A stretch of DNA of 64,000 nt from Streptomyces microflavus (GCF_014650075.1 NZ_BMUG01000003.1:496001-560000); one strand, 5' to 3'. Counted from the first letter of the stretch, positions 45,346 through 54,618 are shown. Translations and numbers: made by a program. The notes: generated by a model from the sequence alone, not told the origin.

Positions 45346-45492
45346 CGTCCCATGATTCACAGCACGGTTGACGGCTCAGGTCGGCTTGAATCGCACCCTG
45401 GCATCGACAGGAAGGGACCTGCGGGTTAGCTTGGCCCGGCCCGCTCTCCGGCCGCGCGCCGTGGGCCCGACCGCGACGGGGAGGGACCTCCC

Positions 45493-47073
45493 ATGCTCTG
45501 TACGAGGCTGACGAACGCCCGCATCCTCACGATGGACCCGCACCACCCCGTCGCCCGTGACCTGGGCATCTGGCGGGGCCGGATCGTCGGCCTGGACGAG
45601 GCGGTGACCTCCCTCCCGGCCCGCGAGGTGATCGACCTCCAGGGCGCCACCGTGCTGCCCGGCTTCATCGACAGCCATGTCCACCTGGCCTGGGCCGGGT
45701 TGAAGGCCCGTACGCCGAGCATCGCCCCCTGCGAGCGGATCGAGGACATCCTCGCCGTCGTGGACGAGGCCGCCCGCCGCCCCGCACCTCCCGGCGCCTG
45801 GCTGGATGTCGCCGGGTACGACCAGCGGGCGCTGGGCCGCCATCTGACCGCTGCGGAGCTGGACCGGGTCAGCCACGGCCGCAAGATCCTCCTGATGCAC
45901 GACTCCGGACACGCCTGCGTCGTCAACACCGCCGTCCTGGAGCTGCTGCCGGCCGATGTGGAGCACGAGAGCGGCTTCCTGGCCGAAAGTGCCATGACCG
46001 CCGCCCGCCGGCTGCGGCTGCCGTACTCCCAGGAGGAGCTCGCCGACGCCATCGAGCACGCCGCCCGCGCCTGCCTCGCGGAGGGGATCACGGCCTGCGC
46101 CGAGGCCGGCATCGGCGGCGGGCTGCTGGGCCACAGCCCCGTCGAACTCGGCGCCTACCAACTGCTCCGCGACCGGGGCCAGCTGCCCCTGCGCGTCCAG
46201 CTCATGGCCTCCGGAGACACCCTCCGTACCCGTGCCACCCACCCCGACGACGGCTTCACCGAGGCCCTGGACCTCGGGCTGCGCACCGGATTCGGCGACG
46301 ACTGGCTCTCCCTGGGAGCCCTGAAGATCTACACCGACGGCGGCATGATGGCGCGCACGGCCGCGCTCACCTCCCCGTACGAAGGGACGGACGACACCGG
46401 CCGGTTCCAGGACGACCCCGAGCGGCTCACGCGCCTCATCGTCGACGGCCACCTCGCCGGATGGCAGCTCGCCGTCCACGCCATCGGGGGCCACGCCGCC
46501 GACCTCGCGCTGGACGCCCTGGAACGCGCCCAGAAGCTGAAGCCCCGGCCGGACGCGCGCCACCGCATCGAGCACGCCGGGCTGATCCGCCCCGACCAGC
46601 TGCCCCGCTTCGCCGCGCTCGGCGTGAGCGCGGTGGTCCAGCCCAACTTCCTGCGCTACTTCGGCGACGACTACGCGACGGTGATGGGGGAGCGGCGGGC
46701 CGGCTGGATGTACCGGGGCAGGGGGTTCCTGGACCACGGCGTCACCCTCGTCGGCTCCTCCGACCGGCCCGTCACGGACGGTTCCCCGCTGCGGGCGGTC
46801 CAGTTCATGGTCGAACGGGCCTCCGTGTCGGGCCGGATCATCGGCGGGGAGGAGACGATCGGCGTCGATGAGGCCCTGCGTGCCTACACGGTCGCCGGCG
46901 CCCACGCCTGCCGCTGGGACGACTCGGCGGGCACGCTCTCCCCGGGCAAGCGCGCCGACTTGGCCGTCCTCGGCGACGATCCGCACCGGGTGGACCCCGC
47001 GCGGATCGGTGACATCGAGATCGTGACGACGTTCGTGGACGGCCAGGACACCCGGGAGGCTCTTCCGGCTTGA
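45493..47073 (+). CDS. YtcJ-like amidohydrolase
   Basis: 526-residue metal-dependent amidohydrolase of the Amidohydro_3/YtcJ family. GFIDSHVHL gives the HxH metal ligands, AVHAIGGHAAD and RHRIEHAGL the later histidines, and GSSDRPVTDGSPL the catalytic Asp. Cytoplasmic; substrate unknown, with N-acyl or formamide bonds typical. Its ATG is preceded by GGGGAGGGACCTCCC, where the Shine-Dalgarno can pair with the bases next to the start. It is divergent from the iron-regulated operon across 214 bp and may be unrelated to it. Confidence 0.88.
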   Translation: MLCTRLTNARILTMDPHHPVARDLGIWRGRIVGLDEAVTSLPAREVIDLQGATVLPGFIDSHVHLAWAGLKARTPSIAPCERIEDILAVVDEAARRPAPPGAWLDVAGYDQRALGRHLTAAELDRVSHGRKILLMHDSGHACVVNTAVLELLPADVEHESGFLAESAMTAARRLRLPYSQEELADAIEHAARACLAEGITACAEAGIGGGLLGHSPVELGAYQLLRDRGQLPLRVQLMASGDTLRTRATHPDDGFTEALDLGLRTGFGDDWLSLGALKIYTDGGMMARTAALTSPYEGTDDTGRFQDDPERLTRLIVDGHLAGWQLAVHAIGGHAADLALDALERAQKLKPRPDARHRIEHAGLIRPDQLPRFAALGVSAVVQPNFLRYFGDDYATVMGERRAGWMYRGRGFLDHGVTLVGSSDRPVTDGSPLRAVQFMVERASVSGRIIGGEETIGVDEALRAYTVAGAHACRWDDSAGTLSPGKRADLAVLGDDPHRVDPARIGDIEIVTTFVDGQDTREALPA

Positions 47074-47311
47074 GGGGTCCGGCCGGGGGCGCTGCACGCA
47101 TCTCCGGCCAAGAGATCAGGGAATCACTTCCTTTTTCGTGTTATTCAGGGCGAATAGGGACATCGGCCCCGTAGGTTGGGGAGAACCGCCACTCGACTGG
47201 CGTCCCACGTCACCCCGACACCGCGACCGGACGAGCGCCGGGCCTCCGCCGTTCCACCGGTCGCCCGGCGCCCCGCGTGCCGCTGTTCACGAACGAGGAA
47301 AGGCAGGGCAG

Positions 47312-48469
47312 GTGAACGTGCTTGGGATCATCGCCTCCGGTGTGGCCGCGCTGTTCATCACGGTCGTACTCGCCAAGGGCGTCCGCCGTACGGCGCTCGG
47401 TTCCGCAGCCGGCCGCGACCCGGGCGGGCGCCCGTCGCGTGCCGGGGTGGTACGCAGACTTGGCGGCGCGACCCTCGTCCTCGGCGTCGGTGCGGCTGCC
47501 GCCGCCGGCTGGGGACTCGGTGCGGCGGGCGACCACGGACGCGCCGTCACCGGGCTGCTGGCCGGGGCCGGGACCGTCGCCGCCCTCGGACTCGTCCACG
47601 ATGTGCGGCCGCTCGGGATCCCCCTGCGGGTGGCGGTCCAGACGGCCGCCGCCACGCTCGCCGTGTGTCTCGCCGGCTTCTCACCGGTGGCGGGCGTCCT
47701 GGCCGTGATCTTGATCGTCCTCGTCACCAGCGCCTTCGCCCTGCTCGACACCTCCGACGGGGTGCTGGCGACCGTCGCCGCCGTCACCGCCGCCGGGCTG
47801 CTCGCCTGCGCCGCCGTCGACGGCCGGTCCGGGCTCGCGCTGCTGCCCGCCGTGCTGCTCGCGGGGCTCATCGGCTTCCTGCTCCACAACTGGCACCCCG
47901 CCCGCATCCGCCCCGGGGCGTGCGGCTCGCTGTTCACGGGATTCCTCCTGGCGGCCTCCGGCGTGCTGATCCACGTGGCGGCGCCGCCGGAGCGCACCGC
48001 GTGGGCGGCGCTGCCCGTGCTGGCGACCGTGGCCCTCGCCGACGCCGCCCTCGTCCTGGCGTCCCGGCGCCGCGCCTCGCGCCCGCTGCTCCAGGACGGC
48101 GGCGACCACATCACGCACCGCCTGCGCCGCATCCGCGTCACCGTGCCCGGAACGGCGGTCGTCCTCGGACTGTGGGCGGGCGTGGCGGTGGCGACCGGCA
48201 CGCTGGTGTACGCGGGGGTGCTGCACCCCGCGCTCGTCCTCGTACCACCGGCGGGCAGCGCCCTGGCCGTCCTCGCCCTTCTCAGGATCCCGGTGTACGT
48301 CGCCCCGCCGAAAACCGCCCCACCGGCAGGCGCGGCACCGGGAAGCGTCAGGCCGGGAAGCACCGCATCCGCGAGCGCCGAACCGGCCAGGACCACGGCC
48401 GGACGCCCCACCGTGCCCCCGCCGCCCACCGGCCGCCCCGCCGTCGGCATCACCGCGGACAGGCGCTGA
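47312..48469 (+). CDS. Degenerate WecA/MraY-like membrane transferase homologue
   Basis: 385-residue membrane protein with about 10 hydrophobic helices and a Pro/Ala/Thr-rich 60-residue tail. Its layout matches the glycosyltransferase-4 family that transfers sugar-1-phosphate to undecaprenyl phosphate (GLVHDVRPLG, LLDTSDG, NWHPARIRPGACGSLFTGFLL, GDHITHRL). Several catalytic acids are altered: the first of the DD pair is His (H96) and the Asp of the GDxGS loop is Ala (A203). It is probably not a normal transferase. GTG 47312 follows AGGCAGGGCAG. Nothing is recognised in the 238 bp upstream apart from a TAGGTT -10-like element near 47,172. Confidence 0.7.
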   Translation: MNVLGIIASGVAALFITVVLAKGVRRTALGSAAGRDPGGRPSRAGVVRRLGGATLVLGVGAAAAAGWGLGAAGDHGRAVTGLLAGAGTVAALGLVHDVRPLGIPLRVAVQTAAATLAVCLAGFSPVAGVLAVILIVLVTSAFALLDTSDGVLATVAAVTAAGLLACAAVDGRSGLALLPAVLLAGLIGFLLHNWHPARIRPGACGSLFTGFLLAASGVLIHVAAPPERTAWAALPVLATVALADAALVLASRRRASRPLLQDGGDHITHRLRRIRVTVPGTAVVLGLWAGVAVATGTLVYAGVLHPALVLVPPAGSALAVLALLRIPVYVAPPKTAPPAGAAPGSVRPGSTASASAEPARTTAGRPTVPPPPTGRPAVGITADRR

Positions 48470-48501
48470 CGCGGGGGCGGGCGGGGAGCCGACGGAGGCC
48501 T

Positions 48502-49425
48502 TCACGTCCGCCACCGGCCGATCGTGGCCCGGGCCGCCGTCCGCGCGTACGGGGACACCATCAGGAACGGCGCCCACGGCCAGGTGTGGCGCCGGCAGTA
48601 CACCCACCACTGGCGCGGCGGCAGCTCCCGTACGGAGGTCACCCGGCGCAGCGCCTCCCGCACGCCGATCCCCGGCTCCCTGGAGCCGGGGGAGTCCGGC
48701 CCCTGCGCGCACACGCCGACGGGCGACGGGGCGACGAAGGCGGGGGCTCCGGCCCGCCGGGCGCGGAAGCCGTGGTCGTAGTCGCCCATCCGGTGGCCGA
48801 AGACCTTGTCGGTGTCCCCGACCAGCTCGTGCACGGCCCGCGAGAGCAGCACCACCCGCCCGTCGTACGTGTCGCACGGCTCCGGGCGCTCCCCGCCGGG
48901 CTCCACCAGCGTGAGGGACCGGCCGCGCCGCCCCGAGTACACCGTGGACCCGGCCGCGCCGAGGACCGCGCCGACGACGACCGCCCCGGGTCCGACCGTG
49001 TCCGCCGTGCCCAGGAGGGCGGCGAGGGCGTCCGGGAACAGCTCCACCTCGTCGTCGAGCCACAGCTGGTGCGTCCACCGGTGGCTCGGGCCGCCCGGTC
49101 TGCCGCTGTGCGAGCCGCCCCCGCCTCCGCCGCTGCGGCTGTTGCGGCTCGCGATGCGCATCGCCCGGTTACGGGGGACGTCCGCGCCCACCGACATGAC
49201 CTCCACGGACGGGTGGAGCAGGCGCACGGCCTCCGGAGTACCGTCGGTGGAGCCCGCGTCCACCAGGTGCACGCCGAGCGTGGCGTGGGACGGAAGCCCG
49301 CGCTGGCTCTCCAGGGCGCTCAGCGCCGACAGGGTCCTCGCGCGCCGGTTGTGACTCGTCATCAGCACGGCCAGGTGGACGGAGTGCACGGCGGAGCTCC
49401 TCACTGCACGAATCTCATCATTCAT
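48502..49425 (-). CDS. Family 2-like glycosyltransferase
   Basis: 307-residue GT-A fold transferase. LMTSHNRR starts the nucleotide-binding fold, DAGSTDGTPEA is the second conserved loop and WLDDEVEL contains the DxD-like metal site. A glycine/serine-rich insert (SRSGGGGGGSHSG, about 107-120) precedes it. No membrane helix, so a soluble transferase acting at the membrane face. Donor and acceptor are unknown; position near the WecA-like and PLC-like genes suggests cell-envelope glycan work. ATG 49425 is a best guess; GTG codons within the next 20 residues are alternatives. Confidence 0.78.
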   Translation of the reverse strand: MNDEIRAVRSSAVHSVHLAVLMTSHNRRARTLSALSALESQRGLPSHATLGVHLVDAGSTDGTPEAVRLLHPSVEVMSVGADVPRNRAMRIASRNSRSGGGGGGSHSGRPGGPSHRWTHQLWLDDEVELFPDALAALLGTADTVGPGAVVVGAVLGAAGSTVYSGRRGRSLTLVEPGGERPEPCDTYDGRVVLLSRAVHELVGDTDKVFGHRMGDYDHGFRARRAGAPAFVAPSPVGVCAQGPDSPGSREPGIGVREALRRVTSVRELPPRQWWVYCRRHTWPWAPFLMVSPYARTAARATIGRWRT

Positions 49426-49459
49426 GCATAAAAGCCGATAATCCGCATAGGCTGAGTGA

Positions 49460-51676
49460 GTGAGCGCCGCACCGATGGAGACCCCGTTCCCGCCCGAGCC
49501 CGGTCCACTCACCCCGGGCCGGAGCCGCCGGGCGGTGCGGGTGGTGGCGTTCGTCCTGGCCGCGCTCTCCGTGATGACGGTCGCGCTGACCTCGACCGTC
49601 CGCGCCACCGTCCTGTCGCCGGGCTACTACCGGTCCGTCCTGGACGAGGAGTCGGCCTACGACCGGCTCTACAGCGAGGTGCTCGTCGACCCCGCGATCG
49701 CCCCCGTCACCCGCGACCTCCTCGCCCACCTGCCCGTGCCCGAGGCGCTGGTCACCTCCAACATCAAGGTCGTCCTGCCGCCGGCCACGGTCCGCTCGCT
49801 CACCGACCAGCAGATCCACGCGCTCACCGACTATCTGCGCGGCGACACCGACGAACTGCGGCTGAACGTGGACATCGACCCGGTGCTGCGGAACCTGGCC
49901 GACCTCGCCCGCATCTACTTCGGCGACCTGGTGGCCAACCTCCAGGACCGCGACGAGCCCGACTTCGCCCGCTTCACCGACGACCTCACGACCGCGCTCG
50001 AAGCCCTCGGGGAAGGCCGCGCCCCCACCCTTCCCGCCCTGCCGCTCACCACCGACCAGGCGGCCCGTGCCACCGACGCCCTGCTGACCCTGGTGCCCGA
50101 GCGGGAACGGGCGGCCCTGCGCCCCGAGGTGGAGGTGGCCCTGGGCAGGGGAGACGTATCGACGGCGCTGGCGACGACCGCGGCCGCCGCACTCGCCGAC
50201 GGGTCACGGACCGCGGCGGCCGACCTGCGCACCACACTTCAAGGGGGTACGTGGGACCTCACCGCGACCCTGACAGCCGCGGGCAACGACCTCGACGTCC
50301 TGGAGCAGGCCCGCGAGCGGGTCCAGTGGCTGACGTACCTCCAGGTCCTAGCCACCGCCCTCGCCCTGGCCTCCCTCGCCGTTCTCTGGTCCACCGGCCC
50401 CGGCGCCTCTGCCCGGCGGCTGATGGTGCTGGGGCAGGCGGTCGCCTGCGGCGGGATCCTCGCGGCGGCCGCCGTCCTGCTCACCCGGCTGGTCACCGGG
50501 GGCCGGTTCCTCACCACCCGGCCGTCCTGGCCGCCGAGCGTCACCGCCCTCGTCGAGGACCTCCAGCGCAACGCGGTGGACCAGGCGGTGGCCACCGGAC
50601 TGACCGCCGCCCTCACCGCCCTCGTCGGCGGGGCGCTCCTCACCGCCACCGGCTGGGCCTTCCTGGTGCGCCCCCGCACCCTGCCGAGGCCCACCGCCGT
50701 ACGGGGCGTGGCCGCGGGCGTGACCTGCGCCGCGCTGGCGGGCGCCCTGCTCGTCCCGCCCGTACTCGGCCCGTCCGCGCCCCGCCGCTGCCAGGGCAGC
50801 AGCGAACTCTGCGAGCTGCGGTACGACGAGATCGCCCACCTCACCGCCCACAACGCCATGTCCACCACCGCCGACCGGTTCATCGGCCCCCTCCAGGACC
50901 CCGACATCACGACCCAGCTCGACACCGGCGTCCGGGCGCTCCAACTGGACACGTACCACTGGGAGAGCCCGCAGGACATCGCCGCCCGGCTCGACAACCC
51001 CGAGTTCACGCCCGAGCAGCGCCGGCTGGTCTCCGCCGCGATCGACAAGGCCAATCCGCCCCGCGAGGGCCTCTGGCTCTGCCACAGCGTCTGCCGGGCC
51101 GGGGCGATCGAACTCGGCCCGGCGCTGGAGGACATCGGAGCCTGGCTCCGCGCGAACCCCACCGAGATCGTGACGCTGATCGTCCAGGACGACATCGGCG
51201 CCGAGGAGACCGAGGAGGCGTTCCGCCTGGCCGGGCTCGACGAACTGCTCCACTCCCCGTCCGAGGACCCCGACGAACCGTGGCCCACGCTGGAGGAGAT
51301 GATCGACAGCGGCCGGCGGCTGGTGGTGTTCGCCGAGAAGGCGGACGGCCCGGCGCCCTGGTACCGCAACTTCTACCGGTACGGGATGGAGACCCCGTTC
51401 GCGTTCCGCAGCCCCGACGAAATGAGCTGCCGACCGAACCGGGGCGGCACCGGCAAGCGCCTCTTCCTGCTCAACCACTTCGTCACCGACGGCGGTGGCA
51501 GCCGGCTGGACGCGGGCCGGATCAACGCCCGCGACTGGCTGCTGGAGCGGGCGCGGGCCTGCGAGGCCGAACGCGGCAGCCCGGTCAACTTCGTCGCCGT
51601 CGACTACACGACCGTCGGCGACGCCCTCGGGGCCGTGGAGGAACTGAACACCCGCCGTGCGGAGGAAGGCCGCTGA
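49460..51676 (+). CDS. Membrane-anchored PI-PLC X-domain-like protein
   Basis: 738-residue protein. One helix near residues 27-50, an extracellular-looking region (about 50-285), then four hydrophobic segments (about 295-440), and a C-terminal PLC X-like TIM-barrel domain (about 450-735) with the two catalytic histidines in TAHNAM (about 464) and CHSVCRAG (about 540) and the LQLDTYHW segment. Such domains cleave phosphoinositide or other phosphodiester head groups; with this topology it would act outside the membrane. GTG 49460 lies 6 nt after TAGGCT and has no Shine-Dalgarno, so it is probably leaderless. It is divergent from the glycosyltransferase by only 34 bp. Confidence 0.82.
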   Translation: MSAAPMETPFPPEPGPLTPGRSRRAVRVVAFVLAALSVMTVALTSTVRATVLSPGYYRSVLDEESAYDRLYSEVLVDPAIAPVTRDLLAHLPVPEALVTSNIKVVLPPATVRSLTDQQIHALTDYLRGDTDELRLNVDIDPVLRNLADLARIYFGDLVANLQDRDEPDFARFTDDLTTALEALGEGRAPTLPALPLTTDQAARATDALLTLVPERERAALRPEVEVALGRGDVSTALATTAAAALADGSRTAAADLRTTLQGGTWDLTATLTAAGNDLDVLEQARERVQWLTYLQVLATALALASLAVLWSTGPGASARRLMVLGQAVACGGILAAAAVLLTRLVTGGRFLTTRPSWPPSVTALVEDLQRNAVDQAVATGLTAALTALVGGALLTATGWAFLVRPRTLPRPTAVRGVAAGVTCAALAGALLVPPVLGPSAPRRCQGSSELCELRYDEIAHLTAHNAMSTTADRFIGPLQDPDITTQLDTGVRALQLDTYHWESPQDIAARLDNPEFTPEQRRLVSAAIDKANPPREGLWLCHSVCRAGAIELGPALEDIGAWLRANPTEIVTLIVQDDIGAEETEEAFRLAGLDELLHSPSEDPDEPWPTLEEMIDSGRRLVVFAEKADGPAPWYRNFYRYGMETPFAFRSPDEMSCRPNRGGTGKRLFLLNHFVTDGGGSRLDAGRINARDWLLERARACEAERGSPVNFVAVDYTTVGDALGAVEELNTRRAEEGR

Positions 51677-51818
51677 CCCGGCGTCACCAGCGGCGAGCCG
51701 ACTCCCGCACGAACCCCGGGGCGGGTGTCGGAGGCTCATGAGAGGCTTTGTTCTCGGCGGCTCCGCACCCTGAGGACGGTGCCGCACGACGGCCGAAAAG
51801 AACGGGGAACCCGCGCAC

Positions 51819-52781
51819 ATGACCGCTCCGAGCGACCCTGCACCGCCCAGTGCCCCCTCAGCCGCGCCGTCGCCCGGCGCCACCTCCGTCCCGCCGGGGG
51901 CCGGACGGCTGCTGGCCGTGAGCGACCTCCACGCGGCGGTCACCGACAACCGGCCCATCGTGGAGTCCCTCCACCCCACCTCCGAAGCGGACTGGCTCAT
52001 CGTCGCGGGCGACGTGGCGGAGCGCCCCGACGACATACGCTGGGCGCTCGCCCTCCTCGCGGAACGTTTCGCCAAGGTGATCTGGACGCCCGGCAACCAC
52101 GAACTGTGGACCCTGGACAAGGACCCGGTCCGACTGCGCGGGCAGGCCCGGTACGAACACCTCGTCCAACTCTGCCGCGAACTGGGCGTGCTCACGCCCG
52201 AGGACCCGTTCCCACTGTGGCCCGGTCCCGAGGGGCCGGTGGCGATCGCGCCGCTGTTCCTCCTGTACGACTACACCTTCCGCGCCCCGGGGACGCACAC
52301 GAAGGAGGAGTCGCTGGCCGTCGCCCACGAGTCCGGCATCGTCTGCAACGACGAGTACCTCCTCCACCCCGACCCGTACCCCACCCGCGACGACTGGTGC
52401 CGGGCCCGGGTCGCGGAGACGGAGCGCAGACTCGCCGCGCACGACCCGGAGATCCCGCTCGTCCTCGCCGGACACTGGCCGCTGGTCCGGGAACCCACAT
52501 CGGTCATGTGGTACCCGGAGTTCGCCCAGTGGTGCGGCACCGAACTGACCGCCGACTGGCACCGCCGCTTCAACGTCACGGCCGTCGTCTACGGACACCT
52601 CCACATCCCCCGTACGACCTGGTACGACGGCGTGCGCTTCGAGGAGGTCTCCATCGGCTACCCGAGGGAGTGGCGCGAGAGGGGCCACCCGCGCGGCCTG
52701 CTGCGCCAGATCCTCCCGTACGAGCCGGAGTCCGCGGCCCCCGCCCGTTCCGGCACCGCCACCTCCGGAGGTTCCCTGTGA
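51819..52781 (+). CDS. Calcineurin-like metallophosphoesterase
   Basis: 320-residue two-metal phosphoesterase. Motifs in order: VSDLHAAV, VAGDVAE, TPGNHELW, LAGHWPL and VYGHLHIPRT; all metal ligands are present. The first 30 residues are a Pro/Ser/Ala-rich tail. The substrate is unknown. Its stop overlaps the GTG of the phosphopantetheinyl transferase gene, and the same pairing occurs in other Streptomyces, so it may act on coenzyme A or phosphopantetheine-related compounds; that is inference. Confidence 0.9.
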   Translation: MTAPSDPAPPSAPSAAPSPGATSVPPGAGRLLAVSDLHAAVTDNRPIVESLHPTSEADWLIVAGDVAERPDDIRWALALLAERFAKVIWTPGNHELWTLDKDPVRLRGQARYEHLVQLCRELGVLTPEDPFPLWPGPEGPVAIAPLFLLYDYTFRAPGTHTKEESLAVAHESGIVCNDEYLLHPDPYPTRDDWCRARVAETERRLAAHDPEIPLVLAGHWPLVREPTSVMWYPEFAQWCGTELTADWHRRFNVTAVVYGHLHIPRTTWYDGVRFEEVSIGYPREWRERGHPRGLLRQILPYEPESAAPARSGTATSGGSL

Positions 52782-53509
52782 TCGAGCGGCTGCTGCCCGG
52801 TGACGTCTCCTGCGCCGCGACGCGCGAGGAGACCGTGCCGGACGGAACCCTCTTCCCCGAGGAGGAGGAACTGATCGCCAGGAGCGTGGCGAAGCGCAGG
52901 AACGACTTCGCGACGGCGCGGGCCTGCGCTCGGCGGGCCATGGGCCGACTCGGCCTGGAACCCGTCGCCGTACTCCACGGCAAGCGCGGAATGCCCCTGT
53001 GGCCCGACGGGATCGTCGGCAGCCTCACGCACTGCGACGGATACCGGGCGGCGGCGCTGGCGCGTGCGGCGGACGTGCTGTCGCTGGGCGTCGACGCCGA
53101 ACCGCACGCCCCGCTGCCCGAAGGCGTGGGGGAGCTGGTGGTGCGCCCCTCCGAACGCGAACGGTTCGCCGGGTCGCGGGCCGGGGAGGAGGGCGGGATC
53201 CACTGGGACCGGCTGCTGTTCAGCGCCAAGGAGAGCGTCTTCAAGACCTGGTACCCGCTCACCCTCACCGAGCTCGACTTCGACGAGGCGGACCTGACCT
53301 TCCGCCGGGATGATGACGACCGGGCGGGGGGCCCGGCTGCGAGCGGCACCTTCACCGCGCGGCTGCTGCGCACCGATCCGGCCGTGCCGCCGGTGCTGGA
53401 CGGGCGGTGGCGGGTGGAGGACGGCATCGTCGCCACGGCGGTGCTGCTGCGGCCCAACTGGCGGGACGGGCCGGCGGGTTCGGGAGCCGGGTGGGTTCAG
53501 GAGTCCTGA
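52778..53509 (+). CDS. Sfp/EntD-type 4'-phosphopantetheinyl transferase
   Basis: 243-residue enzyme that moves phosphopantetheine from coenzyme A to a serine of carrier proteins. GSLTHCDGY, SLGVDAEP and FSAKESVFK are the conserved motifs with the Mg-binding Asp and Glu. The EntD-like N-terminus (LFPEEEELIARSVAKRRNDF) is typical of the group used by NRPS/PKS pathways. GTG 52778 sits in a GTGA overlap, with GGAGG just upstream. Its last 13 bp overlap the 3' end of the convergent phosphatase-like gene. Confidence 0.94.
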   Translation: MIERLLPGDVSCAATREETVPDGTLFPEEEELIARSVAKRRNDFATARACARRAMGRLGLEPVAVLHGKRGMPLWPDGIVGSLTHCDGYRAAALARAADVLSLGVDAEPHAPLPEGVGELVVRPSERERFAGSRAGEEGGIHWDRLLFSAKESVFKTWYPLTLTELDFDEADLTFRRDDDDRAGGPAASGTFTARLLRTDPAVPPVLDGRWRVEDGIVATAVLLRPNWRDGPAGSGAGWVQES

Positions 53510-54078
53510 GGGGCGGCGAGCGGCCGTCCCAGCCGGACGTTCCAGCGGCCCGACCGCCCGCTGAGCTCCGTGAGGACCAGGGGCGCGACGTCCAGCCGCC
53601 AGAACGACTCCAGCGGCAGCGACAGACCGTGCACGACCGCCGCCCGTACGACGGCGGGCTCGGCGACCGCGAGGACGCTCCCGCCCCCGCCGCCGGCCCC
53701 GTCCAGCCAGCCGCCCACCCGCTCCACCAGGTCCCGCAGCGACTCGCCCCCGTGCGGAGCCGCCGCGGGGTCACCGATCCAGGCGGCCACCGCGGCGGGT
53801 TCGGCGGCTCCCACCTCGTCGAGCCGGCGGCCGCTCCACCGCCCGAGGTCCCAGCCGTTGAGCGCCGGTTCGGGCCCCGGGGCGAGACCGAGCGCGGCGG
53901 CGGTTCCCACGCACCGCTCGGAAGGGCCGCTCAGGACCAGGCCGGCCCCGGGCACCGCGGGGGCCGCCGCCCTCGCGCTCCGCTCCCCGGACCGGTCCAG
54001 CGGGGCATCGCCGTCGAAGCGGGCCTCCCGCAGCGCCGCGTTCATCGCCGGTGAGACCAACATCACCCGTACTGTCAT
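53497..54078 (-). CDS. Histidine-phosphatase-fold protein lacking catalytic histidines
   Basis: 193-residue protein with the overall pattern of the histidine phosphatase (phosphoglycerate-mutase-like, CobC) family: LSGPSERCVGTAAAL, GGESLRDLVERV and VVRAAVVHGL. The catalytic RHG loop is replaced by SPAMN (residues 9-13) and the second His (normally SH before GxxR) is Glu in VAEPAVVR. It is thus probably a non-catalytic member that binds a ligand or protein. It lies divergent from the cobalamin riboswitch, and CobC-type proteins belong to B12 salvage, so a link to B12 is suggested by position. Confidence 0.75.
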   Translation of the reverse strand: MTVRVMLVSPAMNAALREARFDGDAPLDRSGERSARAAAPAVPGAGLVLSGPSERCVGTAAALGLAPGPEPALNGWDLGRWSGRRLDEVGAAEPAAVAAWIGDPAAAPHGGESLRDLVERVGGWLDGAGGGGGSVLAVAEPAVVRAAVVHGLSLPLESFWRLDVAPLVLTELSGRSGRWNVRLGRPLAAPQDS

Positions 54079-54184
54079 GTTCCTGCCTCAAGTCGTTCCG
54101 TGGAGACCTCAACGCCCGTGACCGGCGGGCGAATCGGGCCCCGAAGATCTGCAGATTGCACCATGGCGGCGCCTGCGTACAGGC

Positions 54185-54330
54185 GGTATGGTCACGTCGA
54201 CCATGACGACGGTGTGACGGAAGTCCGGTGCAAATCCGGCACGGTCGCGCCACTGTGAACCCGTACCTGTGCGGGAAGTCAGACCCGGCACCTTCGTCCG
54301 TTGCACCACGACAGGGACGCGTGTTCCCAC
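54185..54330 (+). ncRNA. Cobalamin riboswitch
   Basis: The 5' leader of cbtB contains the conserved core GGAAGTCCGGTGCAAATCCGG and the B12 box GCCACTG (54249-54255), followed by GAAGTCAGACCCGGCACC. These are hallmarks of adenosylcobalamin/cobalamin riboswitches. The AGGAGGT ribosome binding site at 54331-54337 lies directly after it, so B12 can lower cbtBA expression. Ends are approximate. Confidence 0.93.
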
Positions 54331-54343
54331 AGGAGGTTCCGCC

Positions 54344-54559
54344 ATGGCGCAGTCCGCCGCCCCCGCAACGGGGGCACCTGCGATCACCCCGATCTCGGCG
54401 AAGGCCATTGCCCCCTGGGCTGTCTTCGTCGGCATCCTGGCACTTGTGCTGCTCTACTTCGTCGGCGCCGAACAGGGCGCCACCGCGCTCATCTCGGGCG
54501 AGGGCGTTCACGAATGGGTCCACGACGGCCGTCACCTGCTCGGCTTCCCCTGCCACTGA
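54344..54559 (+). CDS. cbtB: Cobalt transporter subunit CbtB
   Basis: 71-residue protein with one transmembrane helix (about 22-44) and a C-terminal metal-binding tail HEWVHDGRHLLGFPCH rich in histidine, as in the CbtB family. With CbtA it forms a predicted cobalt uptake system for B12 synthesis. ATG 54344 has a perfect AGGAGGT 6 nt upstream and lies just behind the cobalamin riboswitch. Confidence 0.92.
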   Translation: MAQSAAPATGAPAITPISAKAIAPWAVFVGILALVLLYFVGAEQGATALISGEGVHEWVHDGRHLLGFPCH

Positions 54560-54618
54560 GCCACCTGCGGCATCCGGCAAGCAAGGGAACTGGGAACAAG
54601 GGAAACAGGGAACGTCTC

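Noticed and set aside
52778..53509. Biosynthetic gene cluster signalled by the phosphopantetheinyl transferase
   Set aside because: No NRPS, PKS or carrier-protein gene is in the window; such transferases often stand alone and serve distant clusters.
54301..54618. Extended N-terminus of CbtA upstream of 54619
   Set aside because: The extra frame overlaps cbtB and reads as Arg-rich shadow; GTG 54619 starts the normal CbtA sequence.
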